Part shown: positions 48,749 to 57,608 of the stretch, piece by piece
Layout: every line of letters begins with the position of its first letter
Numbering within the stretch: the first letter of the stretch is position 1
Assembly (NCBI RefSeq): GCF_009569385.1
Contig: NZ_WBOF01000001.1
Location: 3,854,001 to 3,918,000 of the forward strand
DNA length: 64,000 bases
DNA from: Streptomyces kaniharaensis
Lineage (GTDB): Bacteria; Actinomycetota; Actinomycetes; Streptomycetales; Streptomycetaceae
Reading direction: 5' to 3'
Position numbers and translations under genes: made by a program
The notes under the pieces: generated by a model
Databases searched by the model: none
Seen by the model: the letters and a program-made list of their open reading frames with translations, nothing else
What the model was told of the DNA's origin: nothing

Positions 48749-51049
48749 GTGGCACAGCCATCCGGTGACTTCCGGCAGGAGGCCGTCCGCACCCGCGGGG
48801 GCGAGCTGGTCTGCGGCGGCCTGCTGGTCGGCGTCGGCGCCCCGGACGGCTCCGAGGCCCGCCCCTGCCCCGAGGAGTGGCGCCCCCGCCCGCGCCGGAT
48901 CGAGCGCAGCGAGCCCGCCCGCGGACCGGTCGGCGGCGTCGAACGGGCGGTCGGACCGCTCGCCCTCGGCGCCGGGCCCGCCGACCTGCCGCTGCTCGAC
49001 CGCGAGGCCGACATCGCCGAACTCCTCGGCCTGCTCACCGAACGCCGCTCGATACGCCTGGTCGGCCCGGCAGGCTCCGGCCGCAGCGCCCTGCTGTCGG
49101 CCGTCGCCGAGGCCGCCGCCGACCTCGCCCCCGGCGGCGTCGTCCAGCTCTGCGGCCACCACCGCACCGCCGCCGACCTGCTCCAGGAGCTCTTCGCGGC
49201 CACCCACCACGCCCCCGGCTACCGCCCCGACCCGGGCCGGCTGGCCGCGCACCTCGCCGAGGTCGCCGCGATCGTCGTCATCGACGGTGCCGAGCCGGCC
49301 GGCGCCGAACTGGAGGAGCTGCTCGCCGCCGCGCCCGGCTGCGCCTTCCTGATCTCCGTCGCGCCCGGCAGCCCGGCGCTGCCCGACGGCTCCCGGCTCC
49401 AGGACCACGCGGTCGGCGGGCTCTCCCGCGGCGCCTGCCTCGCGCTCGCCGCCCGGCTGGCCGGGCGGCCCCTGGACGCCGCCGAGAAGGCCTGGGCGGT
49501 CGACCTCTGGTTCGAGTCCGAGGGCCTCCCGCTGCGCTTCGTCCAGGCCGCCGCGCTGCTGCGCCAGCGGGACGTCGCGGTGGACGCGCTGGTCGCCGCC
49601 GAGGAGGACCGGCGGGACGTCTTCGGCGCCGTCAAGGAGCCGGTCCAGGACCCCGACCCGGCCGTCCGGGAGAACGCGCTGCGCCGGACCGTCCCGCTGC
49701 CGTCCGTCGCCGAGACGGCCTCGCCCGCGGTCCGGCTCGCCGAGGGGCTGAGCGAGCCCGCGCAGGCCGTGCTGCGGCTCGCCGTGGCGCTCGGCGGCGA
49801 GTGCCCGACCGCGCCGCACCTGCCCGCCCTGATCGACGTCGGCCAGGGCGAGAGCGCGCTCGCCGAACTCGCCGACGCCGGGCTCGCGGTGTCCATCGGC
49901 GGCCACCACCGGCTCACCGCCGGCGCGCTCGAACTCCTCGCCCCGCACTGGCCGGCCCGCGACTGCATCGACGGCGCCGCGCAGCACTTCGCCTGGTGGG
50001 TGGCGCACAGCTCGGTGTCGCTGCCGCAGATCGCGGCCGAGGCGGAGGTGGTGATCGGCGTCCTGCTGGCCGACCGCACCGCCGGCCGGCACGAGGCGGT
50101 CGTCCGGCTGGCCCGGGCCGCCGCGCCGGCGCTGGCGCTGTCGCTGCGCTGGGCGGCCTGGGAGCGGGCGCTGCAGCTCGGGCTGGAGGCCGCCCGGCGG
50201 ACCGGTGCCAAGGCCGACGAGGCCTGGTTCCACCACGAGCTGGGCGTCTACGCGATCTGCGTCCGGGAGCCGTCCCGGGCGATCGCCGAACTGGAGACCG
50301 CGCTCACCCTGCGGGCCACCGTCGGCGAGCAGCGCGGGGTCGCGTCCGCGCGCCGGATGCTCGACCTGCTGCGCGCGGACGGCCGCCAACTGCCGGGCGC
50401 CGCGGCCGCCTCGTCGGCCGCCCGCGGGCCGGTCATCCGCAAGATCGCCGCCAAGGTGCCGTCGAGCCTGCGGTCCGGGACCGGGAAGCGGCGCCGGGTG
50501 CTCCTCGCCTCCACGGTCGTGCTCACGCTCGGGGTGCTCGGCTCGGCGGTGGCGATGAGCGTCACCGGGCCCGGGGAGCACAAGGCCAACGACCCGCACG
50601 GTCAGCTCGACAACGGCGGAACCGTCCCGAACGGCCAGCTCCCGCTGCCGCACCCCGGCGCGTCCTCGACGGCCACGGGCGGCGCGGACGCACCCGGCAG
50701 CAGCCCGACGGCGGACGGGACCAGCCCGGCGCCCTCGGCGAGCGGCAGTGCGACGCACTCGCCGTCCGCGTCGGCGTCGGCGTCGGCGACGAGGAAGCCG
50801 AGCCGCTCGCCCGGCGCGACCGAGTCGGACGCCCCGCAGGAGCCGCAGCCGCCGCAGCCCGCGCCGGGCCAGCCGCAGCCGCCGGCCCCGCAGCCGGGGC
50901 CCCAGCAGCCGCAGCCGCCGCAGCCGACCCGGCCGGGGCCGAGTGGTACCCCGACGCAGTCGGCGTCGGCGACTGCCACCGCCACCGCGACGCCGTCCGC
51001 CACTGCGACGTCGTCGTCCTCGGGAACGGCCAAGCCGCCCGGTCCGTGA
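48749..51049 (+). CDS. Membrane-anchored STAND/AAA-like P-loop protein with extracellular Ser/Pro tail
   Basis: A 766-residue protein of unclear function. Order: N-terminal segment (1-80), P-loop NTPase-like region with G-P-A-G-S-G-R-S (106-113) in which the Walker A lysine is arginine, Walker B-like A-I-V-V-I-D-G, a helical region up to about 430, TPR-like helices (about 430-545, e.g. A-K-A-D-E-A-W-F-H-H-E-L-G), one transmembrane helix (about 583-605) after K-R-R-R, and a Ser/Pro/Thr/Gln-rich tail to the end. With this topology the NTPase part is cytoplasmic and the tail outside. GTG 48749 follows GGAG. The arginine suggests weak or no ATP hydrolysis. It ends 4 bases from the convergent nucS. 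Confidence 0.8.
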   Translation: MAQPSGDFRQEAVRTRGGELVCGGLLVGVGAPDGSEARPCPEEWRPRPRRIERSEPARGPVGGVERAVGPLALGAGPADLPLLDREADIAELLGLLTERRSIRLVGPAGSGRSALLSAVAEAAADLAPGGVVQLCGHHRTAADLLQELFAATHHAPGYRPDPGRLAAHLAEVAAIVVIDGAEPAGAELEELLAAAPGCAFLISVAPGSPALPDGSRLQDHAVGGLSRGACLALAARLAGRPLDAAEKAWAVDLWFESEGLPLRFVQAAALLRQRDVAVDALVAAEEDRRDVFGAVKEPVQDPDPAVRENALRRTVPLPSVAETASPAVRLAEGLSEPAQAVLRLAVALGGECPTAPHLPALIDVGQGESALAELADAGLAVSIGGHHRLTAGALELLAPHWPARDCIDGAAQHFAWWVAHSSVSLPQIAAEAEVVIGVLLADRTAGRHEAVVRLARAAAPALALSLRWAAWERALQLGLEAARRTGAKADEAWFHHELGVYAICVREPSRAIAELETALTLRATVGEQRGVASARRMLDLLRADGRQLPGAAAASSAARGPVIRKIAAKVPSSLRSGTGKRRRVLLASTVVLTLGVLGSAVAMSVTGPGEHKANDPHGQLDNGGTVPNGQLPLPHPGASSTATGGADAPGSSPTADGTSPAPSASGSATHSPSASASASATRKPSRSPGATESDAPQEPQPPQPAPGQPQPPAPQPGPQQPQPPQPTRPGPSGTPTQSASATATATATPSATATSSSSGTAKPPGP

Positions 51050-51053
51050 GCCG

Positions 51054-51713
51054 TCAGAACAGCTTCAGCTTGTCGTCGTCGATGCCGCGCAGCTCGTCGT
51101 AGTCCAGCACCACGCAGCCGATGCCCCGGTCGGTGGCCAGCACGCGGGCCTGGGGCTTGATCTCCTGCGCGGCGAAGACGCCCTTCACCGGGGCCAACAG
51201 CGGGTCCCGGTTGAGGAGTTCGAGGTAGCGGGTGAGCTGCTCGACGCCGTCGATCTCGCCGCGCCGCTTGATCTCGACGGCGACCGTGGCGCCGTCCGAG
51301 TCGCGGCACAGGATGTCGACAGGGCCGATCGCGGTCGGGTACTCGCGGCGGATCAGCGACCAGCCGGCGCCGAGCACCTCCATCCGGTCCGCCAGGAGCT
51401 CCTGGAGGTGCGCCTCGACGCCGTCCTTGATCAGGCCCGGGTCCACCCCGAGCTCGTGGGAGGAGTCGTGCAGCACCTCCTCCAGTGTGATGATGAGCTT
51501 CTCGCCGGCCTTGTTCTCCACCGTCCAGACCCCGTCGGCCTCCTTGAGGGCGCACGGCGGGGACATCCAGTTGAGCGGCTTGTAGGCGCGGTCGTCGGCG
51601 TGGATGCTGACGCTGCCGTCGGCCTTGACCAGGATGAGCCTGGTGGCGGAGGGCAGATGGGCGGAGAGCCGACCGGCATAGTCGACTGAGCAGCGGGCAA
51701 TTACGAGACGCAC
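51054..51713 (-). CDS. nucS: Mismatch-specific endonuclease NucS/EndoMS
   Basis: A 219-residue nuclease that starts the non-canonical mismatch repair of actinobacteria, which lack MutS/MutL. An N-terminal DNA-binding dimer domain (1-115) is followed by the RecB-like nuclease domain with D133, E147 and K149 in V-D-I-L-C and V-A-V-E-I-K-R-R. The C-terminal K-L-K-L-F resembles a beta-clamp binding motif, in line with the known need of NucS for the clamp. GTG 51713 gives the conserved M-R-L-V-I-A-R start. It is convergent with the preceding gene at 4 bases. Confidence 0.95.
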   Translation of the reverse strand: MRLVIARCSVDYAGRLSAHLPSATRLILVKADGSVSIHADDRAYKPLNWMSPPCALKEADGVWTVENKAGEKLIITLEEVLHDSSHELGVDPGLIKDGVEAHLQELLADRMEVLGAGWSLIRREYPTAIGPVDILCRDSDGATVAVEIKRRGEIDGVEQLTRYLELLNRDPLLAPVKGVFAAQEIKPQARVLATDRGIGCVVLDYDELRGIDDDKLKLF

Positions 51714-52193
51714 GGTCGACCACGCTAGCCCACCGGGGCCAGTTGATGCGATTCCGCGACGATCGGGTGAAGAAACCGCGAACCCCGCGAACATGGAGGT
51801 TCGGCGATTTCGTGACCGCGATGTGCGCTCTGGCGGTCATGCCCATGGGTCGCTACGGTGTGTGACTGCATGCTTGCGGGGGGAGCTGTCAACGGGGACG
51901 GAGACTTCAGGTGAACGATCCGACGGGATCAGGCCAATCTGTTGCGAACAGGCGTATTCCCGGAGCAATCCAGAGGAATGACCTGCCTGGCCCGCCGTCG
52001 GCTGCCACGCTGTTCCGAGCGGTGAGTGCCCACGACGTCACGTCCGGTGGCGCTCCCGCCTCCGTACGGTGCCGGAAACAGCCGCACACCGGTGTTCCGG
52101 ACATCACGCGCGATTTTCACCCACCCTCATTCTGAGCTTGGACTACGCATGACCACCCGGGCGCCGCGCGGGTGGACCGCGAGAGGAGAATCC
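51714..52193 (+). other. Gene-free region between nucS and a conserved hypothetical gene
   Basis: These 480 bases lie between divergent genes. A short frame (51911-52135, 74 codons, GTG start) has a possible GGAG upstream, but its third-position G+C is well below that of real genes here and its product is featureless, so I do not call it. The region should hold promoters for both flanking genes. Confidence 0.4.
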
Positions 52194-52586
52194 ATGTCGC
52201 TCGACGTCTCACCGGCCCTGCTCGAGAAGGCCGAGCGGGGCGAGGTCGACGAGCGGGAATTCGTCGACTGCGTCCGCGTCTCCCTGCCGTACGCCTGGGA
52301 GCTGATCAGCTCCCTGGTCGCACAGACCAAGGTCGACGGCACCGACTTCGCCGACAACCAGGTACCCCCGCCCAGCGAGCAGGCCCGCGGCCAGCTCCTG
52401 CGCGCGCTGGCCAGCGACGCGATCCGGGGTGCCCTGCAGCGGCACTTCGGCGTCCGGCTGGCGTTCCAGAACTGCCACCGGGTGGCGGTGTTCCTGCCGT
52501 CCGACAAGAACGAGGCGCGGTACGAGCGCTTCACCTCCGTCCGGGCGCAGCTGCTCAACCAGTCCCCGGAGTTCCGGGACTGCTGA
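52194..52586 (+). CDS. Conserved hypothetical protein of Streptomycetaceae
   Basis: A 130-residue soluble protein without signal peptide or membrane helix. It begins M-S-L-D-V-S-P-A-L-L-E-K-A-E and contains the segments W-E-L-I-S-S-L-V-A-Q and F-Q-N-C-H-R-V-A-V-F, with Q-L-L-N-Q-S-P-E-F-R-D-C at the C-terminus. I recall closely similar proteins in other Streptomyces but no function. ATG 52194 has GAGAGGAGAA immediately upstream, an excellent ribosome site; the longer frame to 52026 is not needed. It is convergent with the LLM oxidoreductase gene. Confidence 0.8.
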   Translation: MSLDVSPALLEKAERGEVDEREFVDCVRVSLPYAWELISSLVAQTKVDGTDFADNQVPPPSEQARGQLLRALASDAIRGALQRHFGVRLAFQNCHRVAVFLPSDKNEARYERFTSVRAQLLNQSPEFRDC

Positions 52587-52654
52587 CCGGCGGGCCCGGA
52601 CCGTCGCCGAGCCGTCCATCTCCCGGTGCGGGGGGAGGGGCGGCCCGGGCACGA

Positions 52655-53935
52655 TCAGCTCAGCTGCGGGAGCACCTCGGAGCCGAGCCGGGCGATGTTG
52701 TGCAGGGTCGCTTCGCGGTTGCCGCTGCCCTCGGCGAGCAGCGCGAAGCGGCGGATGCCGGTCCGTTCGGCGGTGGCCAGCAGCCGGTCGGCGCATGCCC
52801 GGGGCGTGCCCACCGCGTGCAGGTCGCAGAGGAGTTCGGTGTACTGACGCGGGTCGCGCATCGAACGCGCCCGGCCGTCCACCGTCCGGTGCGCGCCGAG
52901 CCCGTACTCGAACCAGTCGGGCATCGCCCGCAGCAGGGTGGCGCGGGCCGCCGAGGTGCGGTCGTCGACCTGGGCCACGCCGGCCGCGACGTGCTGCCCC
53001 GAGACCCGGTGGAGCTGCTCCTCGCTGCGCCCGGCGGCCAGCCAGGCGCTCCGGTACAGCTCCAGCATGTGCGCCTTGTCGTCGTCGCCCGAGTGCATGC
53101 CGAGCAGCATCGGCAGGCCGCGTTCGGCGGCGAGCCTGACCCCGCCCGGCGAGGTGCACGCGACGACCACCGGCGGGCCCGCCGACGGGCGGCCGCCGGA
53201 AACCGGTTCCTCCCCGAGGCCGTCGACGTCCTGGCGCTGACGCGGGAACCGCGGCAGCCCGCTCTTCTCGCCCAGGCCCAGCCAGGCGGCCAGCTCGGGC
53301 CGGCGGGCCGGCTCGGTGGCCTGGGGGACCACGGCCACCTCGGGGAAGCTGAACTGTGGCCCGTCCGCGCCGACGCGGGTGCCGCGCAGCCAGCGCAGCA
53401 GCAGGTCCAGCCGTTCCGGGAAGCCGTTCTCGAAGGCGTCCACGCCGCTGCCGAACACGTCCAGGTCGATCCAGGGGCCGCCGCGGCCCACCCCGAGCGT
53501 GAAGCGCCCGCCGGAGGTGAGGTGCAGCAGCGCGGCCTGCTCGCCGAGCGCCACCGGGTGGTTGGTGGAGAGCACGCTGACCGCGGTGCCGACGCCGATC
53601 CGGCGGGTCCGGCCGAGGAGCAGCGCCGCGAGCGTGGCCGCGTTCGGGCAGACCCCGTACGGGACGAAGTGGTGCTCGGCCAGCCAGACGGCGTCCAGCC
53701 CGGCCCGCTCGGCCTCGACGGCGGCCCGCACCGTACGGTCCAGCGCCTCGCCGTGGCTCTGCCCGGGGAACTGCGCGGAGAGCAGGAAGGCGCCGACCCG
53801 CACCGGTGCCGTGCCGGCCGGGACCACGGCAGCTCGCTGAGGCGCGGTCAGTGGCGTGCCGGGCGCCGGGCCCGGAGCGGGCGGCCGGACGCCGACGGGC
53901 CGGCGGGTCTCGGCGCGGGTGCTGGTCTTGGTCAT
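52655..53935 (-). CDS. LLM-class flavin-dependent oxidoreductase
   Basis: A 426-residue bacterial-luciferase-like protein. The TIM-barrel begins near residue 45 with V-R-V-G-A-F-L-L-S-A-Q-F-P-G, then W-L-A-E-H-H-F, S-V-L-S-T-N-H-P and G-V-G-R-G-G-P-W, all typical of the family. It probably uses FMN or F420; the substrate is unknown. The region around 245-265 is rich in Gly, Pro and Arg and looks like an added loop. ATG 53935 has GAGGAGG 7 bases upstream; the longer frame to 54442 is antisense-type filler. It is divergent from the small zinc-ribbon-like gene. Confidence 0.88.
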   Translation of the reverse strand: MTKTSTRAETRRPVGVRPPAPGPAPGTPLTAPQRAAVVPAGTAPVRVGAFLLSAQFPGQSHGEALDRTVRAAVEAERAGLDAVWLAEHHFVPYGVCPNAATLAALLLGRTRRIGVGTAVSVLSTNHPVALGEQAALLHLTSGGRFTLGVGRGGPWIDLDVFGSGVDAFENGFPERLDLLLRWLRGTRVGADGPQFSFPEVAVVPQATEPARRPELAAWLGLGEKSGLPRFPRQRQDVDGLGEEPVSGGRPSAGPPVVVACTSPGGVRLAAERGLPMLLGMHSGDDDKAHMLELYRSAWLAAGRSEEQLHRVSGQHVAAGVAQVDDRTSAARATLLRAMPDWFEYGLGAHRTVDGRARSMRDPRQYTELLCDLHAVGTPRACADRLLATAERTGIRRFALLAEGSGNREATLHNIARLGSEVLPQLS

Positions 53936-54193
53936 CCTGGGGCCTCCTCGGGTGCGCGCAGGGTTCGCGGGCCCCGCCTGTTCCCCTTGTGGGTATCGGA
54001 TGTCATGTGCCAATGGCACGCCGAACCACGAATTTCCGGAGAGATCGGGTGGATCTCGGCGGAAACGCCGAATTGCTCCCCGATGTCGTGATAGTGCCGT
54101 CGGGGCCCGTCCTCGGGGCGGAGGCGGGCCCGAGGGTGGCGCCCGGCCGTAGGCTGGAGCGGTCCCGAGCCGCCCGGAGAGAGGTAGTCCGCC

Positions 54194-54514
54194 GTGTCGC
54201 CCCGCCGCAACCGGATCAAGAGCGCCGCCGACCGCGAGGCCGAACCGGCCGCCCCGCTGGGCGGTTCGCTGCGCCGCACCGAGAGCTACCAGGGCGACGA
54301 CTGGGTGGTCCAGACGGTCGCCGGGACGGCCGGGCGGTACTACCGGTGCCCGGGCTGCGACCAGGAGATCCCGCCCGGGGTCGGCCACGTGGTGGCCTGG
54401 CCGATGCACGGCGCGGGGGTGGACGACCGGCGGCACTGGCACCGCGCGTGCTGGGGAGCGCGGGAGCGCCGGGCCTCCAACGTCCTGCGAGGCCGCGGCG
54501 CTCCGCGTTACTGA
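54194..54514 (+). CDS. Small conserved protein with zinc-ribbon-like Cys/His pattern
   Basis: A 106-residue, very basic protein. C52-P-G-C55 and a downstream cluster H65, H72, H81, H83 and C86 (in H-W-H-R-A-C-W) suggest a zinc-binding fold. The N-terminus is a flexible basic tail (M-S-P-R-R-N-R). Similar small proteins are widespread in Streptomyces and are often labelled ATP/GTP-binding without evidence. GTG 54194 follows AGAGAGG. No function can be assigned; nucleic-acid binding is a guess from charge and zinc pattern. Confidence 0.8.
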   Translation: MSPRRNRIKSAADREAEPAAPLGGSLRRTESYQGDDWVVQTVAGTAGRYYRCPGCDQEIPPGVGHVVAWPMHGAGVDDRRHWHRACWGARERRASNVLRGRGAPRY

Positions 54515-54553
54515 GGTCCGCGCTACCGAGGCCCGGACCGGGGGCCAACGCCC

Positions 54554-55321
54554 CTACGCGTCACGGTTCTTGAGCACCAGCGCGCCGCCGACCAGGGCGG
54601 CCAGGGTCCAGGTGAGGCAGATCGCGAAGCCGGGCCACGGGCCGTACGGCTGGCTCGGCTCCTCGTACACGAGCAGCATTCGCGAGCCCGCGTAGTCCGG
54701 GAAGTAGTGGGCCAGCGTCTTGACCTTCGGCACCACCGAGAGGATCGGCGAGAGCAGGAAGAAGAACGGCACCAGCACGCCCAGGGCCAGCGTCTGGTTG
54801 CGCAGCATCGCGGTGACGCCGGCCGAGAACAGGCAGAGCATCGTCAGGTACAGCGCCGCGCCGAACACCGCGCGCAGCACGTGCGGTTCGCCGATGTCGG
54901 TGCGGTGCGAGCCGAGCATCGCCTGGCCGACGAAGAACGTGGTGAACGCGGTGACCACGGAGGCCGCGAGGGCCAGGGCGCCGAGCACGACGGCCTTGCC
55001 GGTCAGGAGGGTGCCGCGCTGCGGGACGGCGGCCAGGCTGGCCCGGATCAGCCCGCTGCTGTACTCGTTGCCGATCGCCAGCACGCCGAAGACGATGATC
55101 GCGAGCTCGCCGAGCCGGATGCCGGCGAAGGCGGTGCCGGTGGCGTCGAACGGGGTCCGCTCGCCCCGCCGGAACTCGGTGAAGTTGTTGTTGGTGAGCA
55201 GGGACAGCAGCGCGCCGAGGCCGACCGTGACGACGAAGGTCAGGGCCAGCGTCCAGATCGTCGAGCGGACGCTGCGGATCTTCGTCCACTCGGAGCGCAG
55301 GATCGCCGGGAAGGACGCCAT
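54554..55321 (-). CDS. ABC transporter permease (ABC-2 type)
   Basis: A 255-residue membrane protein with six predicted helices and the N-terminal R-S-E-W-T-K-I-R-S-V-R-S-T element common to ABC-2 permeases of actinobacteria. It starts one base after the stop of the ATPase gene, so both are coupled. Such two-gene exporters often move peptides or lipids or confer self-protection; the substrate here is unknown. Confidence 0.93.
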   Translation of the reverse strand: MASFPAILRSEWTKIRSVRSTIWTLALTFVVTVGLGALLSLLTNNNFTEFRRGERTPFDATGTAFAGIRLGELAIIVFGVLAIGNEYSSGLIRASLAAVPQRGTLLTGKAVVLGALALAASVVTAFTTFFVGQAMLGSHRTDIGEPHVLRAVFGAALYLTMLCLFSAGVTAMLRNQTLALGVLVPFFFLLSPILSVVPKVKTLAHYFPDYAGSRMLLVYEEPSQPYGPWPGFAICLTWTLAALVGGALVLKNRDA

Positions 55322-55322
55322 C

Positions 55323-56330
55323 TCAGTTCTCCTCCTGCTGCTGTGCCGCCGCGGGCCGGCGGGCGCCGCCCGCCTTCCAGTCGGCCCCCCAGGGGCCGGG
55401 GGCGCCGGCCGCGTCCCGGCCCGGCCCGGCCCCGGCGTGGTACTCCACCGAGTCGGCAGTCATCTGCATGAACGCCTCCTCCAACGAGGCCTGCTGGGGG
55501 CTGAGTTCGTGCAGCACGAGGTTGTGGGCGGCGGCCAGTTCGCCGAGTTCGGCGAGGTCGCCGTCGACCACCTCGTAGGAGCCGCCCGGCCCGGCCTCGT
55601 GGCGGATCCCGGCGCCGGCCAGGACGTCGAGCAGGCGCTCGGGCTGCGGGGTGCGAAGCCGCACCGCGGAGCGGGCGTTGCGCCTGATGAACTCGGGCAT
55701 CGGCATGTCGGCGAGCAGCCGGCCGCGGCCGATGACGACCAGGTGGTCGGCGGTGACGGCCATCTCGCTCATCAGGTGCGAGGAGACGAAGACGGTGCGG
55801 CCCTCGGTGGCGAGCCGCTTCATGAGGGTGCGGATCCAGAGGATGCCCTCCGGGTCCAGACCGTTGACCGGCTCGTCGAACATGACGATCTCCGGGTCGC
55901 CGAGCAGCGCCGAGGCGATGCCCAGGCGCTGGCCCATGCCGAGCGAGAAGCCGCGGGCCCGCTTGCGGGCGACCGGGGTGAGGCCGACCAGGGCGAGCAC
56001 CTCGTCGACCCGGCGCTCGGGGATGCGGTTGCTCTGGGCGAGCCACAGCAGGTGGTCGCGGGCGGTGCGGCCGGGGTGGACGGCCTTGGCCTCCAGCAGG
56101 GCGCCGATGTACTTGAGCGGCTCGCTGAGCTGCCCGTATCTCTTGCCGTCGATGGTGACCCGGCCACCGGTCGGGCGGTCGAGGTCGAGGATCATGCGCA
56201 TCGTGGTGGACTTGCCCGCGCCGTTGGGGCCGAGGAAGCCGGTGACGACCCCTTGGGGGACACGGAAGCTGAGCCGGTCCACCGCGAGCGTCTTGCCGTA
56301 GCGTTTGGTCAGGTCGTGCAACTCGATCAT
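55323..56330 (-). CDS. ABC transporter ATP-binding protein
   Basis: A 335-residue ATPase of the ABC-2 exporter. Walker A G-P-N-G-A-G-K-S-T is at 34-42; the signature is L-G-M-G-Q-R-L-G with Walker B I-V-M-F-D-E-P following. A C-terminal extension of about 110 residues, ending in a Pro/Gly/Ala-rich and Gln/Glu-rich tail, is typical of this subfamily. ATG 56330 with GGGAGCG upstream is chosen over the longer frame to 56444. It is the first gene of a two-gene operon with the permease. Confidence 0.94.
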   Translation of the reverse strand: MIELHDLTKRYGKTLAVDRLSFRVPQGVVTGFLGPNGAGKSTTMRMILDLDRPTGGRVTIDGKRYGQLSEPLKYIGALLEAKAVHPGRTARDHLLWLAQSNRIPERRVDEVLALVGLTPVARKRARGFSLGMGQRLGIASALLGDPEIVMFDEPVNGLDPEGILWIRTLMKRLATEGRTVFVSSHLMSEMAVTADHLVVIGRGRLLADMPMPEFIRRNARSAVRLRTPQPERLLDVLAGAGIRHEAGPGGSYEVVDGDLAELGELAAAHNLVLHELSPQQASLEEAFMQMTADSVEYHAGAGPGRDAAGAPGPWGADWKAGGARRPAAAQQQEEN

Positions 56331-56422
56331 TCGCGCTCCCTTACTCGCTGTCAGGCTAGGACAAAGCGGATATCGGGGCCCGCCGAGTGGGCCCGCCGGG
56401 CGCGCCGGAATACGGTGGGCCC

Positions 56423-57220
56423 ATGACCCAGTCCCCCTCAGCATTGTCGGTGCGCGAGAGCGGCACCGGAACGCCCCTACTGCTGTTGCACGCCTTCCCG
56501 CTGAACGCCGCGATGTGGTCCGCCCAACTGGACGCGCTGCCCGGCCGGACCGGGGACGAGGCCCGGGTGCTCGCCCCCGACCAGCGGGGCTTCGGCGGCA
56601 CCGCGCTGGGCACCGACGAGCCCTCCCTGGACCTGGTCGCCGACGACCTCGCTCTGCTGCTGGACGCGGCCGGGATCGAGCGCGCGGTGGTCGGCGGGAT
56701 CTCCATGGGCGGTTACGTGGCGCTGGCCCTCGCCCGCCGCCACCCGGACCGGCTGGCCGGCCTGCTGCTGGCCAACACCCGGGCCACCGCCGACACCGAC
56801 GCCGTCCGCACCAACCGGGAACGGATCGCCGCCGCGGTCCTCGCCCGGAACAGCGTCCAGCTGCTGCTCGACGAGCAGGTGGCGGCCGGCCAGCTCGGGC
56901 CGGACTCGCAGCACCTGGTGGAGCGGGTGCAGGCGCTGGTCGCCGCGGCGCCGCCGGCCGCCGTCGCCTGGGCGCAGCGGGCCATGGCGGCCCGGCCGGA
57001 CGCGCAGGACGTACTGGCCGGGCTGCGGGTGCCGGTGGCGATCGTCGCGGGCGCCGAGGACGCCCTGGTCGCCGTCGAGGAGGCCGAGCTGATGGCCCGG
57101 CTGCGACCGGACGCCGAACTGACCGTCATCCCCGGCGTGGGACACCTGAGTGCCCTGGAGGCGCCGGAGGCGTTCGACACCGCCGTCCGCAAGCTGCTCG
57201 CCCGGGTGGCGGCCGGATGA
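56423..57220 (+). CDS. Alpha/beta-fold hydrolase
   Basis: A 265-residue hydrolase. The nucleophile Ser 94 is in G-I-S-M-G-G (92-97), with Asp 213 in G-A-E-D and His 241 in G-V-G-H completing the triad; H-A-F-P (23-26) marks the oxyanion region. It resembles non-haem-peroxidase/carboxylesterase-like hydrolases. ATG 56423 begins after the promoter shared with the divergent ABC operon; GGTGGG precedes it. Its stop overlaps the next start as ATGA. Confidence 0.92.
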   Translation: MTQSPSALSVRESGTGTPLLLLHAFPLNAAMWSAQLDALPGRTGDEARVLAPDQRGFGGTALGTDEPSLDLVADDLALLLDAAGIERAVVGGISMGGYVALALARRHPDRLAGLLLANTRATADTDAVRTNRERIAAAVLARNSVQLLLDEQVAAGQLGPDSQHLVERVQALVAAAPPAAVAWAQRAMAARPDAQDVLAGLRVPVAIVAGAEDALVAVEEAELMARLRPDAELTVIPGVGHLSALEAPEAFDTAVRKLLARVAAG

Positions 57221-57528
57221 CGGACGACGCGGCCGGCTGGGACTTCTCCGCCCTGGAGGTGACCGGCCGGATGCCCGTGACCAACCGCGGCGAGGGGCTG
57301 CTCGAACTGACCCTGGAACCGCTCGGCGAGGACTACTGGATGCGCCCGGGGGAGACCTTCATCGTCACCTCCTACGGCGACCACGGGTCCGGCCACCCGT
57401 TCGAGGTGCAGTACTGGCCGGATTCCGTCTCCGTCTGGTGCACCTCGTGGTTCGGCACGGTCTCGGACGACGAGGGCAACCAGCTCAGCAGCGGGTACCA
57501 GCGGCCCGACGGGGCGTACCCGAGGTGA
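57217..57528 (+). CDS. Small hypothetical protein coupled to the hydrolase
   Basis: A 103-residue acidic, soluble protein with beta-strand-like patterns (L-L-E-L-T-L-E-P-L, T-F-I-V-T-S-Y-G-D-H, F-E-V-Q-Y-W-P-D) and many aromatic residues, suggesting a small beta-sandwich. It overlaps the hydrolase stop by four bases (ATGA), so it is translated together with it and may modulate or bind it. I do not recognise the family. A strong convergent terminator follows. Confidence 0.8.
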   Translation: MTDDAAGWDFSALEVTGRMPVTNRGEGLLELTLEPLGEDYWMRPGETFIVTSYGDHGSGHPFEVQYWPDSVSVWCTSWFGTVSDDEGNQLSSGYQRPDGAYPR

Positions 57529-57562
57529 TACGGATCCATCCGAGATGATGAGGGGTGAAACG

Positions 57563-57598
57563 CGTCAGGCCCTCACCCGGTCGGGTGAGGGCCTGACG
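57563..57598. terminator. Bidirectional terminator between the hydrolase operon and filP
   Basis: A perfect 16-bp stem (57563-57578 with 57583-57598) with loop GGTC lies between convergent genes, 35 bases after one stop and 11 bases from the other. Confidence 0.9.
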
Positions 57599-57608
57599 TG
57601 AGGCGGCG

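Noticed and set aside
51911..52135. 74-codon frame with GTG start and possible GGAG upstream
   Set aside because: Third-position G+C is far lower than in surrounding genes and the product shows no feature; kept only as a note.
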